In this document: positions 1 through 9,609 of the stretch, piece by piece
Layout of the letters: each line of letters opens with the position of its first letter
Numbering within the stretch: position 1 is the stretch's first letter
Source: Oscheius dolichura
Lineage: Eukaryota; Nematoda; Chromadorea; Rhabditida; Rhabditidae
Length of the DNA: 64,000 nt
Assembly: GCA_932521035.1 (NCBI GenBank)
Contig: OW051493.1
Location: 1-64,000 of the forward strand
Direction: 5' to 3'
Made by a program: the position numbers and the translations under genes
Notes under the pieces: generated by a model
Told to the model about the DNA's origin: nothing
The model's input: the letters and a program-made list of their open reading frames with translations, nothing else
The model's database searches: none

Positions 1-3000
1 AAACTCGAAAAAATGGTGGATTTCAACTCGAACAAATGGTGGTAAACTCGAACAAATGGTGGTAAACTCGAAAAAATGGTGGATTTCAACTCGAACAAAT
101 GGTGGATTTCAACTCGAACAAATGGTGGATTTCAACTCGAACAAATGGTGGATTTCAACTCGAACAAATGGTGGATTTCAACTCGAACAAATGGTGGATT
201 TCAACTCGAACAAATGGTGGATTTCAACTCGAACAAATGGTGGATTTCAACTCGAACAAATGGTGGATTTCAACTCGAACAAATGGTGGATTTCAACTCG
301 AACAAATGGTGGTAAACTCGAACAAATGGTGGATTTCAACTCGAACAAATGGTGGTAAACTCGAACAAATGGTGGATTTCAACTCGAACAAATGGTGGAT
401 TTCAACTCGAACAAATGGTGGATTTCAACTCGAACAAATGGTGGATTTCAACTCGAACAAATGGTGGATTTCAACTCGAACAAATGGTGGTAAACTCGAA
501 CAAATGGTGGTAAACTCGAACAAATGGTGGATTTCAACTCGAACAAATGGTGGATTTCAACTAGAACAAATGGTGGTAAACTCGAACAAATGGTGGATTT
601 CAACTCGAACAAATGGTGGATTTCAACTCGAACAAATGGTGGATTTCAACTCGAACAAATGGTGGATTTCAACTCGAACAAATGGTGGTAAACTCGAACA
701 AATGGTGGTAAACTCGAACAAATGGTGGATTTCAACTCGAACAAATGGTGGATTTCAACTAGAACAAATGGTGGTAAACTCGAACAAATGGTGGATTTCA
801 ACTCGAACAAATGGTGGTAAACTCGAACAAATGGTGGTAAACTCGAAAAAATGGTGGATTTCAACTCGAACAAATGGTGGATTTCAACTCGAACAAATGG
901 TGGATTTCAACTCGAACAAATGGTGGATTTCAACTCGAACAAATGGTGGATTTCAACTCGAACAAATGGTGGATTTCAACTCGAACAAATGGTGGTAAAC
1001 TCGAACAAATGGTGGATTTCAACTCGAACAAATGGTGGTAAACTCGAACAAATGGTGGATTTCAACTCGAACAAATGGTGGATTTCAACTCGAACAAATG
1101 GTGGTAAACTCGAACAAATGGTGGTAAACTCGAACAAATGGTGGATTTCAACTCGAACAAATGGTGGATTTCAACTCGAACAAATGGTGGATTTCAACTC
1201 GAACAAATGGTGGATTTCAACTCGAACAAATGGTGGATTTCAACTCGAACAAATGGTGGTAAACTCGAACAAATGGTGGTAAACTCGAACAAATGGTGGA
1301 TTTCAACTCGAACAAATGGTGGATTTCAACTAGAACAAATGGTGGTAAACTCGAACAAATGGTGGATTTCAACTCGAACAAATGGTGGATTTCAACTCGA
1401 ACAAATGGTGGATTTCAACTCGAACAAATGGTGGTAAACTCGAAAAAATGGTGGATTTCAACTCGAACAAATGGTGGTAAACTCGAAAAAATGGTGGATT
1501 TCAACTCGAACAAATGGTGGTAAACTCGAACAAATGGTGGATTTCAACTCGAACAAATGGTGGATTTCAACTCGAACAAATGGTGGATTTCAACTCGAAC
1601 AAATGGTGGTAAACTCGAACAAATGGTGGATTTCAACTCGAACAAATGGTGGATTTCAACTCGAACAAATGGTGGATTTCAACTAGAACAAATGGTGGTA
1701 AACTCGAAAAAATGGTGGATTTCAACTCGAACAAATGGTGGATTTCAACTCGAACAAATGGTGGATTTCAACTCGAACAAATGGTGGATTTCAACTCGAA
1801 CAAATGGTGGTAAACTCGAACAAATGGTGGATTTCAACTCGAACAAATGGTGGATTTCAACTCGAACAAATGGTGGATTTCAACTCGAACAAATGGTGGT
1901 AAACTCGAACAAATGGTGGATTTCAACTCGAACAAATGGTGGATTTCAACTCGAACAAATGGTGGATTTCAACTCGAACAAATGGTGGATTTCAACTCGA
2001 ACAAATGGTGGATTTCAACTCGAACAAATGGTGGATTTCAACTCGAACAAATGGTGGATTTCAACTCGAACAAATGGTGGATTTCAACTCGAACAAATGG
2101 TGGTAAACTCGAACAAATGGTGGATTTCAACTCGAACAAATGGTGGTAAACTCGAACAAATGGTGGATTTCAACTCGAACAAATGGTGGATTTCAACTCG
2201 AACAAATGGTGGATTTCAACTCGAACAAATGGTGGATTTCAACTCGAACAAATGGTGGATTTCAACTCGAACAAATGGTGGTAAACTCGAACAAATGGTG
2301 GATTTCAACTCGAACAAATGGTGGTAAACTCGAAAAAATGGTGGATTTCAACTCGAACAAATGGTGGTAAACTCGAACAAATGGTGGTAAACTCGAAAAA
2401 ATGGTGGATTTCAACTCGAACAAATGGTGGATTTCAACTCGAACAAATGGTGGATTTCAACTCGAACAAATGGTGGATTTCAACTCGAACAAATGGTGGA
2501 TTTCAACTCGAACAAATGGTGGATTTCAACTCGAACAAATGGTGGATTTCAACTCGAACAAATGGTGGATTTCAACTCGAACAAATGGTTGGATTTCAAC
2601 TCGAACAAATGGTGGATTTCAACTCGAACAAATGGTGGTAAACTCGAACAAATGGTGGATTTCAACTCGAACAAATGGTGGTAAACTCGAACAAATGGTG
2701 GATTTCAACTCGAACAAATGGTGGATTTCAACTCGAACAAATGGTGGATTTCAACTCGAACAAATGGTGGATTTCAACTCGAACAAATGGTGGATTTCAA
2801 CTCGAACAAATGGTGGTAAACTCGAACAAATGGTGGTAAACTCGAAAAATGGTGGATTTCAACTCGAACAAATGGTGGATTTCAACTCGAACAAATGGTG
2901 GATTTCAACTCGAACAAATGGTGGTAAACTCGAAAAAATGGTGGATTTCAACTCGAACAAATGGTGGTAAACTCGAAAAAATGGTGGATTTCAACTCGAA

Positions 3001-4198
3001 CAAATGGTGGATTTCAACTCGAACAAATGGTGGATTTCAACTCGAACAAATGGTGGATTTCAACTCGAACAAATGGTGGATTTCAACTCGAACAAATGGT
3101 GGATTTCAACTCGAACAAATGGTGGATTTCAACTCGAACAAATGGTGGTAAACTCGAACAAATGGTGGATTTCAACTCGAACAAATGGTGGTAAACTCGA
3201 ACAAATGGTGGATTTCAACTCGAACAAATGGTGGATTTCAACTCGAACAAATGGTGGATTTCAACTCGAACAAATGGTGGATTTCAACTCGAACAAATGG
3301 TGGATTTCAACTCGAACAAATGGTGGATTTCAACTCGAACAAATGGTGGATTTCAACTCGAACAAATGGTGGATTTCAACTCGAACAAATGGTGGATTTC
3401 AACTCGAACAAATGGTGGATTTCAACTCGAACAAATGGTGGTAAACTCGAACAAATGGTGGATTTCAACTCGAACAAATGGTGGATTTCAACTCGAACAA
3501 ATGGTGGATTTCAACTCGAACAAATGGTGGATTTCAACTCGAACAAATGGTGGATTTCAACTCGAACAAATGGTGGTAAACTCGAACAAATGGTGGTAAA
3601 CTCGAAAAAATGGTGGATTTCAACTCGAACAAATGGTGGATTTCAACTCGAACAAATGGTGGATTTCAACTCGAACAAATGGTGGATTTCAACTCGAACA
3701 AATGGTGGATTTCAACTCGAACAAATGGTGGTAAACTCGAACAAATGGTGGTAAACTCGAACAAATGGTGGATTTCAACTCGAACAAATGGTGGATTTCA
3801 ACTCGAACAAATGGTGGATTTCAACTCGAACAAATGGTGGATTTCAACTCGAACAAATGGTGGATTTCAACTCGAACAAATGGTGGATTTCAACTCGAAC
3901 AAATGGTGGATTTCAACTCGAACAAATGGTGGTAAACTCGAACAAATGGTGGTAAACTCGAACAAATGGTGGATTTCAACTCGAACAAATGGTGGATTTC
4001 AACTCGAACAAATGGTGGATTTCAACTCGAACAAATGGTGGATTTCAACTCGAACAAATGGTGGATTTCAACTCGAACAAATGGTGGATTTCAACTCGAA
4101 CAAATGGTGGATTTCAACTCGAACAAATGGTGGTAAACTCGAACAAATGGTGGTAAACTCGAACAAATGGTGGATTTCAACTCGAACAAATGGTGGAT
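1..4198. repeat. Minisatellite array of 23-bp and 20-bp units
   Basis: Head-to-tail array with no interruption from the left edge to the junction with the coding island, about 190 units by length. The main 23-bp unit has the core tggtggatttcaactcg followed by aacaa. A 20-bp variant replaces the atttca part with taa (core tggtggtaaactcg). Common variants are an a-for-c change giving gaaaaaatgg in place of gaacaaatgg, and a rarer ctag in place of ctcg (561, 759, 1330, 1683). Length errors are rare: one extra t near 2590 and one missing a near 2847. G+C of the main unit is about 39%. The 23-bp unit lacks stops in all three forward frames, which makes long spurious open frames such as 99-998; stops come only from the 20-bp unit (tggtggtaa). 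The left end is outside the window. Confidence 0.97.
389..784. repeat. 198-bp higher-order repeat within the 23/20-bp array (two copies)
   Basis: The order of 23-bp and 20-bp units, including a rare ctag-bearing unit followed by a 20-bp unit, recurs with a 198-bp offset (ctag at 561 and 759). The flanking pattern is the same in both: two consecutive 20-bp units, then two 23-bp units, with ctag in the second. Edges are approximate. The same rare unit appears again at 1330 and 1683, so the array has grown partly by copying multi-unit blocks. Confidence 0.7.
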
Positions 4199-5006
4199 GA
4201 TCCACGACGACCTGGTAGCCTCTTTCCAACAAGTATACCGATCTACATGCCTGTCCCACAACCGCCAAATCGAGACCTGGTGGGGATTGCTCCGCTTGAA
4301 CCCTACAGTTGGAATGCGTACGATCCTGGGGAAAGAAGACGTGGTCGCCCGGTTCGTAGGAAGAAACGTGTTGGTACTCTCGCAATGCCCACAAGTGGAA
4401 GCCAGGATAGTTGCTAATCATCAGGTGGATGAGACGTGTTACGAGAGCACCCCGGTGATTACGGAGCAGAACGAGACGCTGTTCATCCTTTCTGGAGCAC
4501 GGACGCTGACGTCATTTGCTATTGAGACAAGCTGCGAGAATGTGATCCCCTACATCTGGAGGGACGAGAACGGGACGTACCGGAACTGGGAAGCAGAAGC
4601 CAATGTCACCAGCATGCATACCGGTCAGCCGGAGAATTATCAGTTCCAACGACTCACATTCTCGGCCGGAGATACCTTCCATCACATCAAGGATTCTGCT
4701 TTTCCGATGAGGACCTTCGCCTCACTTCAAGAGTCTATCACCTTCCTCAGCTCAAGACAACAAGAATTCTATCGCACCGCGTCCAGTAATGCAACAGGCG
4801 GCCTGGACGGAATTGTCAATGGTGTTTTCGAGCTAGGAAGAGGAATAACACAAGCAACAGGAGGCCTGATTCAATCCATTGCGGACACGCTGAATTCCTG
4901 GAAGATGATCCTAATAGGAGGTGGAATCTTCATTGTTGCTGCAGTTATCGGGTTCTTCATGCTCAAATGCTACTGTGCCACAAGAGTTCTCCGAGGCGCC
5001 TTACGA
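4197..5006 (+). other. Envelope-like glycoprotein region: ectodomain end, stem and membrane anchor
   Basis: Residues 11-280 of the frame counted from 4167. The spacing of cysteines, the C-Y-x-x-x-P-V motif, a second Cys at 123 followed by V-I-P, then Trp/Tyr-rich sequence and a Gly-rich amphipathic stem before the anchor recall glycoproteins that negative-strand (chuvirus-like) viruses share with invertebrate LTR retroelements. That family assignment is from memory of the pattern, not a search. The anchor (about 4905-4970) is a 22-residue hydrophobic run ending K-C-Y-C, followed by a positively charged junction, as expected for a type I membrane protein. No signal peptide, N-terminal ectodomain or fusion loop is present: the satellite begins where they should lie. 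Such proteins mediate membrane fusion when complete; this fragment cannot be assumed functional. Confidence 0.5.
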
Positions 5007-6185
5007 GTCAACATGGTTGAGGATGTGGAGATGGGAGAAGTTCAAGAAGAAGGGAGGAAAGAATACTATCCTACGGAGGAGCAAGTTGAAAGAGACAACC
5101 AGAGCTACTATGTGGGAAACAGGAGGTATAACCGCCTCTTCACCTATCTCCCCATCGTAATCCCGGCACTGTGCCAGCTGGCAGATGCATCTCCACTGGA
5201 AGAAGTCACAGTTGCTGGCGCGGAAGAGGGATGGCCCATGGAAAACTTGCCAACAAGCCAGGAAAACATCCTAACCTTGATTGTAATCGGTCTACTCTGG
5301 AGGGTTGGAAACCGATTTGTTAGAAAACTCAAGGAGGATTGGAGGAAAACAAGCAGAGAGGAAAAGTGGAAAAGTCAAAGTAGCCGAAGAAGCAGAAGGA
5401 AGAGATTGTCTGGTAAATGGAGGAATACGGTAGCAGTAACTGAAGGAAGCTGGAAACAAGGAAAGCGACACATGGGCAAGACTCAAGTGAAACTTGGAAG
5501 AAGAGAATGGAAAGATAAAGCAGTTGGAATGAAATTGCGGAGCCATCTGGACAAAACAACCACCGCGAGGAGGCAGGCCCAACACGCCGCAGGGCAGATG
5601 CCAGGGACTCTAGTCGTAAACAGCGTTGAACAAGCTCAAGGACAAGGACTTGGAGAAGGAATCGGGGCTGTTGAAGACGAGGAAGCCAGCAAAGCCGAGA
5701 TACCCTTGGTTCCCATTTCATTGGAAGATCGAACGCTTGTGGGGCTTTGGGACTCGGGAGCCTCGTTCAGCTACCTGCCCATCTCTACTCTGAGTTACGT
5801 CCACAAAAGGATGGAAAGCCGAAGAAAGACGGCCGCAAGAGCAGCAAATGGAACGGGATTCGAAATGATGGGAGAGGCAAACCTAACGCTCCGGATTGGA
5901 ACGCGACTTCTTCAACACACGTTTCGTATGTCCAGGGACCAAGATTGCCCCGCACCTGTTCTGATTGGGATCGTTATCATGAACAAACTGGACAGGAAAG
6001 GAGTAAAAGTATCCTACCGGCCGTCGAAAGGAGTCCTCCAAGTTGACCATCTGGAGCTGCCATTGCTGAGAGGGAATGGGGAGACCAAGAGGTGGTGTTC
6101 GTCAAGCCAAAGAAGGGCGCTCCGCTTCAATTCAACGAGACAATCATTCACCCGTTGTCCACCGAGGAGTTCGAGATCATGGTGA
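4197..6185 (+). CDS. Retroelement-type polyprotein fragment: envelope-like glycoprotein part fused to retropepsin
   Basis: One frame is open without a stop from inside the satellite (ATG at 4167) to TGA at 6183-6185. I start it at the ATG at 4197, where the repeat match ends; the ten residues before it are pure satellite translation. Residues are numbered from the 4167 ATG. Residues 11-246 resemble the C-terminal ectodomain of a viral-type fusion glycoprotein: Cys28, 74, 91 and 123, a C-Y-x-x-x-P-V motif at 91-97, and sequons at N102, N135, N146 and N208. A membrane anchor lies at 247-268. Hydrophobic stretches follow at 324-338 and 367-379, then a Lys/Arg-rich region to about 470. A retropepsin-like domain spans 511-632 with D529-S-G-A and a later V-L-I-G motif. 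Gag, RT, RNase H, integrase and LTRs are missing. Retroelement remnant is the best reading; a co-opted host gene is possible. The true start and any introns are unknown. Confidence 0.75.
   Translation: MIHDDLVASFQQVYRSTCLSHNRQIETWWGLLRLNPTVGMRTILGKEDVVARFVGRNVLVLSQCPQVEARIVANHQVDETCYESTPVITEQNETLFILSGARTLTSFAIETSCENVIPYIWRDENGTYRNWEAEANVTSMHTGQPENYQFQRLTFSAGDTFHHIKDSAFPMRTFASLQESITFLSSRQQEFYRTASSNATGGLDGIVNGVFELGRGITQATGGLIQSIADTLNSWKMILIGGGIFIVAAVIGFFMLKCYCATRVLRGALRVNMVEDVEMGEVQEEGRKEYYPTEEQVERDNQSYYVGNRRYNRLFTYLPIVIPALCQLADASPLEEVTVAGAEEGWPMENLPTSQENILTLIVIGLLWRVGNRFVRKLKEDWRKTSREEKWKSQSSRRSRRKRLSGKWRNTVAVTEGSWKQGKRHMGKTQVKLGRREWKDKAVGMKLRSHLDKTTTARRQAQHAAGQMPGTLVVNSVEQAQGQGLGEGIGAVEDEEASKAEIPLVPISLEDRTLVGLWDSGASFSYLPISTLSYVHKRMESRRKTAARAANGTGFEMMGEANLTLRIGTRLLQHTFRMSRDQDCPAPVLIGIVIMNKLDRKGVKVSYRPSKGVLQVDHLELPLLRGNGETKRWCSSSQRRALRFNSTRQSFTRCPPRSSRSW
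5007..5696 (+). other. Linker between anchor and protease: hydrophobic segments and Lys/Arg-rich region
   Basis: Residues 281-510. An acidic stretch (E-D-V-E-M-G-E-V-Q-E-E) comes first. Next is a basic cluster (residues 319-323) before a hydrophobic run (324-338) ending A-D-A-S, which has the three-part layout of a signal peptide. A second hydrophobic run at 367-379 is flanked on its C-terminal side by R and K. Residues 380-470 are very rich in Lys and Arg, as in nucleic-acid-binding regions of retroelement proteins, but no CCHC zinc knuckle is present. Residues 487-510 are Gly/Glu-rich. I recognise no domain here. Confidence 0.55.
5697..6062 (+). other. Retropepsin-like aspartic protease domain
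   Basis: Residues 511-632. The active-site motif L-W-D-S-G-A-S places the catalytic Asp at 5751-5753. It follows a strand rich in hydrophobic residues (I-P-L-V-P-I) and precedes a glycine-containing flap-like segment (A-N-G-T-G-F, residues 560-565). A second hydrophobic-glycine motif, V-L-I-G (598-601), sits where retropepsins of LTR elements carry their conserved I/L-L/I-G. About 120 residues is the usual length of a retropepsin monomer, which works as a homodimer cutting the Gag-Pol polyprotein. The D-S-G-A form rather than D-T-G is common in invertebrate elements. No reverse transcriptase follows. Confidence 0.7.
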
Positions 6186-6196
6186 CAAACGAATAG
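6047..6196 (+). pseudogene. Short protein-like continuation in the -1 frame after the protease
   Basis: The main frame ends in a low-complexity Ser/Arg-rich tail (residues about 642-672) that looks out of frame. In the -1 frame, 6047-6196 is open and reads as ordinary protein (for example V-V-F-V-K-P-K-K-G-A-P) before a TAG at 6194-6196. It has no start codon of its own before about residue 40. Either a small indel around 6062-6080 shifted the frame in a decayed copy, or expression used a -1 frameshift. I see no canonical X-XXY-YYZ slippery heptamer. No reverse transcriptase motif is reached before the stop. Confidence 0.4.
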
Positions 6197-6341
6197 AGAT
6201 GCCAAGGTCCAGAATGTACACGATCCCTATTCACACGCAGGAGGAAAAAACTCAAACTGTTTCGTAAAAAACTCAGAGTTTTGTGGGGCCTTTCTTGTGA
6301 GGCTATCTATCTGGTGGTTCAGACTTTTGGGGCTATCTATC
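6197..6341. other. Non-repeat transition between the coding island and the 32-bp satellite
   Basis: 145 bp with no convincing gene. It contains a perfect 7-bp inverted repeat (aaaactc / gagtttt around a single a, 6268-6282) and a 10-bp direct repeat ggctatctat at 6301-6310 and 6331-6340; the second copy ends just before the first satellite unit. No AATAAA polyadenylation signal or LTR-like terminal sequence is seen. Confidence 0.7.
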
Positions 6342-6374
6342 GGGACGCTCTTTTTGTAGCCACCAGCTAAAAAC
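6342..6374. repeat. Divergent first unit at the edge of the 32-bp satellite
   Basis: A 33-bp unit of the tttttgaagcc type with two private changes (gggacgc for ggaacgc and tttttgtagcc for tttttgaagcc). Divergent units at array edges are typical because they escape homogenisation, so this unit may preserve an older state. Confidence 0.75.
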
Positions 6375-7370
6375 GGAATGCTCTTTCGTGTCCACCAGCT
6401 AAAAACGGAATGCTCTTTCGTGTCCACCAGCTAAAAACGGAATGCTCTTTCGTGTCCACCAGCTAAAAACGGAATGCTCTTTCGTGTCCACCAGCTGAAA
6501 ACGGAATGCTCTTTCGTGTCCACCAGCTGAAAACGGAATGCTCTTTCGTGTCCACCAGCTAAAAACGGAATGTTCTTTCGTGTCCACCAGCTGAAAACGG
6601 AATGCTCCGTGTCCACCAGCTAAAAACGGAATGTTCTTTCGTGTCCACCAGCTGAAAACGGAATGCTCCGTGTCCACCAGCTAAAAACGGAATGCTCTTT
6701 CGTGTCCACCAGCTAGAAACGGAATGCTCTTTCGTGTCCACCAGCTAAAAACGGAATGCTCTTTCGTGTCCACCAGCTAAAAACGGAATGCTCTTTCGTG
6801 TCCACCAGCTAAAAACGGAATGCTCTTTCGTGTCCACCAGCTGAAAACGGAATGCTCTTTCGTGTCCACCAGCTGAAAACGGAATGCTCTTTCGTGTCCA
6901 CCAGCTAAAAACGGAATGTTCTTTCGTGTCCACCAGCTGAAAACGGAATGCTCCGTGTCCACCAGCTAAAAACGGAATGCTCTTTCGTGTCCACCAGCTA
7001 AAAACGGAATGCTCTTTCGTGTCCACCAGCTAAAAACGGAACGCTCTTTTTGAAGCCACCAGCTAAAAACGGAATGCTCTTTCGTGTCCACCACCCGAAA
7101 ACGGAATGCTCTTTTTGAAGCCACCAGCTAAAAACGGAATGCTCTTTCGTGTCCACCAGCTAAAAACGGAATGCTCTTTCGTGTCCACCAGCTGAAAACG
7201 GAACGCTCCGTGTCCACCAGCTAAAAACGGAATGCTCTTTCGTGTCCACCAGCTGAAAACGGAATGCTCCGTGTCCACCAGCTAAAAACGGAATGCTCTT
7301 TCGTGTCCACCAGCTAAAAACGGAATGCTCTTTCGTGTCCACCAGCTGAAAACGGAATGCTCCGTGTCCA

Positions 7371-9609
7371 CCAGCTGAAAACGGAATGCTCTTTCGTGTC
7401 CACCAGCTGAAAACGGAATGCTCTTTCGTGTCCACCAGCTAAAAACGGAATGTTCTTTCGTGTCCACCAGCTGAAAACGGAATGCTCCGTGTCCACCAGC
7501 TAAAAACGGAATGTTCTTTCGTGTCCACCAGCTGAAAACGGAATGCTCCGTGTCCACCAGCTAAAAACGGAATGTTCTTTCGTGTCCACCAGCTGAAAAC
7601 GGAATGCTCCGTGTCCACCAGCTAAAAACGGAATGCTCTTTCGTGTCCACCAGCTAGAAACGGAGTGCTCTTTCGTGTCCACCAGCTAGAAACGGAATGC
7701 TCTTTCGTGTCCACCAGCTAAAAACGGAATGCTCTTTCGTGTCCACCAGCTAGAAACGGAATGCTCTTTCGTGTCCACCAGCTAAAAACGGAATGCTCTT
7801 TCGTGTCCACCAGCTAGAAACGGAATGCTCTTTCGTGTCCACCAGCTAAAAACGGAATGCTCTTTCGTGTCCACCAGCTAAAAACGGAATGCTCTTTCGT
7901 GTCCACCACCCGAAAACGGAATGCTCTTTCGTGTCCACCACCCGAAAACGGAATGCTCTTTCGTGTCCACCACCCGAAAACGGAATGCTCTTTTTGAAGC
8001 CACCAGCTAAAAACGGAATGCTCTTTCGTGTCCACCACCCGAAAACGGAATGCTCTTTCGTGTCCACCACCCGAAAACGGAATGCTCTTTCGTGTCCACC
8101 AGCTAAAAACGGAATGCTCTTTCGTGTCCACCAGCTAAAAACGGAATGCTCTTTCGTGTCCACCACCCGAAAACGGAATGCTCTTTCGTGTCCACCAGCT
8201 AAAAACGGAATGCTCTTTCGTGTCCACCAGCTGAAAACGGAATGCTCCGTGTCCACCAGCTAAAAACGGAATGCTCCGTGTCCACCAGCTAAAAACGGAA
8301 TGCTCTTTCGTGTCCACCAGCTGAAAACGGAATGCTCTTTCGTGTCCACCAGCTGAAAACGGAATGCTCTTTCGTGTCCACCAGCTAAAAACGGAACGCT
8401 CTTTTTGAAGCCACCAGCTGAAAACGGAATGCTCTTTCGTGTCCACCAGCTAAAAACGGAATGCTCTTTCGTGTCCACCAGCTGAAAACGGAATGCTCCG
8501 TGTCCACCAGCTGAAAACGGAATGCTCTTTCGTGTCCACCAGCTGAAAACGGAACGCTCCGTGTCCACCAGCTAAAAACGGAATGCTCTTTCGTGTCCAC
8601 CAGCTGAAAACGGAATGCTCCGTGTCCACCAGCTAAAAACGGAATGCTCTTTCGTGTCCACCAGCTAAAAACGGAATGCTCTTTCGTGTCCACCAGCTAA
8701 AAACGGAATGTTCTTTCGTGTCCACCAGCTGAAAACGGAATGCTCCGTGTCCACCAGCTAAAAACGGAATGTTCTTTCGTGTCCATCAGCTGAAAACGGA
8801 ATGCTCCGTGTCCACCAGCTAAAAACGGAATGCTCTTTCGTGTCCACCAGCTAAAAACGGAATGCTCTTTCGTGTCCACCAGCTAAAAACGGAATGCTCT
8901 TTCGTGTCCACCAGCTAAAAACGGAATGCTCTTTCGTGTCCACCAGCTGAAAACGGAATGCTCTTTCGTGTCCACCAGCTGAAAACGGAATGCTCTTTCG
9001 TGTCCACCAGCTAAAAACGGAATGTTCTTTCGTGTCCACCAGCTGAAAACGGAATGCTCCGTGTCCACCAGCTAAAAACGGAATGTTCTTTCGTGTCCAC
9101 CAGCTGAAAACGGAATGCTCCGTGTCCACCAGCTAAAAACGGAATGTTCTTTCGTGTCCACCAGCTGAAAACGGAATGCTCCGTGTCCACCAGCTAAAAA
9201 CGGAATGCTCTTTCGTGTCCACCAGCTAGAAACGGAGTGCTCTTTCGTGTCCACCAGCTAGAAACGGAATGCTCTTTCGTGTCCACCAGCTAAAAACGGA
9301 ATGCTCTTTCGTGTCCACCAGCTAGAAACGGAATGCTCTTTCGTGTCCACCAGCTAAAAACGGAATGCTCTTTCGTGTCCACCAGCTAGAAACGGAATGC
9401 TCTTTCGTGTCCACCAGCTAAAAACGGAATGCTCTTTCGTGTCCACCAGCTAAAAACGGAATGCTCTTTCGTGTCCACCACCCGAAAACGGAATGCTCTT
9501 TCGTGTCCACCACCCGAAAACGGAATGCTCTTTCGTGTCCACCACCCGAAAACGGAATGCTCTTTTTGAAGCCACCAGCTAAAAACGGAATGCTCTTTCG
9601 TGTCCACCA
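7371..9609. repeat. Segment of about 667 bp duplicated at a 1,572-bp offset
   Basis: 7371-8037 matches 8943-9609 in unit order. The private variant ggagtgctc occurs in both (7662 and 9234, 1,572 bp apart), as does a run of three cacccgaaaac units followed by a tttttgaagcc block. Edges are estimated by eye. Confidence 0.75.

Noticed and set aside
1-4198. tRNA-derived repeat (complement contains gttcga, as in a B box or T-loop)
   Set aside because: Only the six-base core agrees; there is no A box, cloverleaf or matching spacing in a 23-bp unit.
1-4198. Telomeric repeat
   Set aside because: No TTAGGC, TTAGGG, TTAGG or other short G-cluster telomere motif; a 23-bp unit with mixed composition is not a known telomere sequence to me, and the array is internal on its right side.
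56-4200. Forward open frames in the 23/20-bp array as repeat proteins
   Set aside because: The unit lacks stops in every forward frame by chance, the frames overlap each other, and they end wherever a 20-bp unit falls in frame.
4190-4417. Alternative Pro/Arg-rich frame with a basic cluster resembling a furin site
   Set aside because: It overlaps the main frame, which here shows the Cys/Trp pattern expected of the glycoprotein region and continues for nearly 2 kb; the alternative stops at once after the basic cluster.
5144-5721. Minus-strand open frames of 62-130 residues across the gene
   Set aside because: Shadows of the forward coding frame; their composition (Ser/Phe/Leu-rich) is the reverse of a Lys/Glu-rich coding sequence.
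4197-6341. Complete LTR retrotransposon
   Set aside because: No LTRs, primer-binding site, polypurine tract, reverse transcriptase or integrase can be found between the two arrays.
6227-6427. Minus-strand frame running from the satellite into the flank
   Set aside because: Most of it is satellite translation and the flank part is short, low in information and without recognisable motifs.
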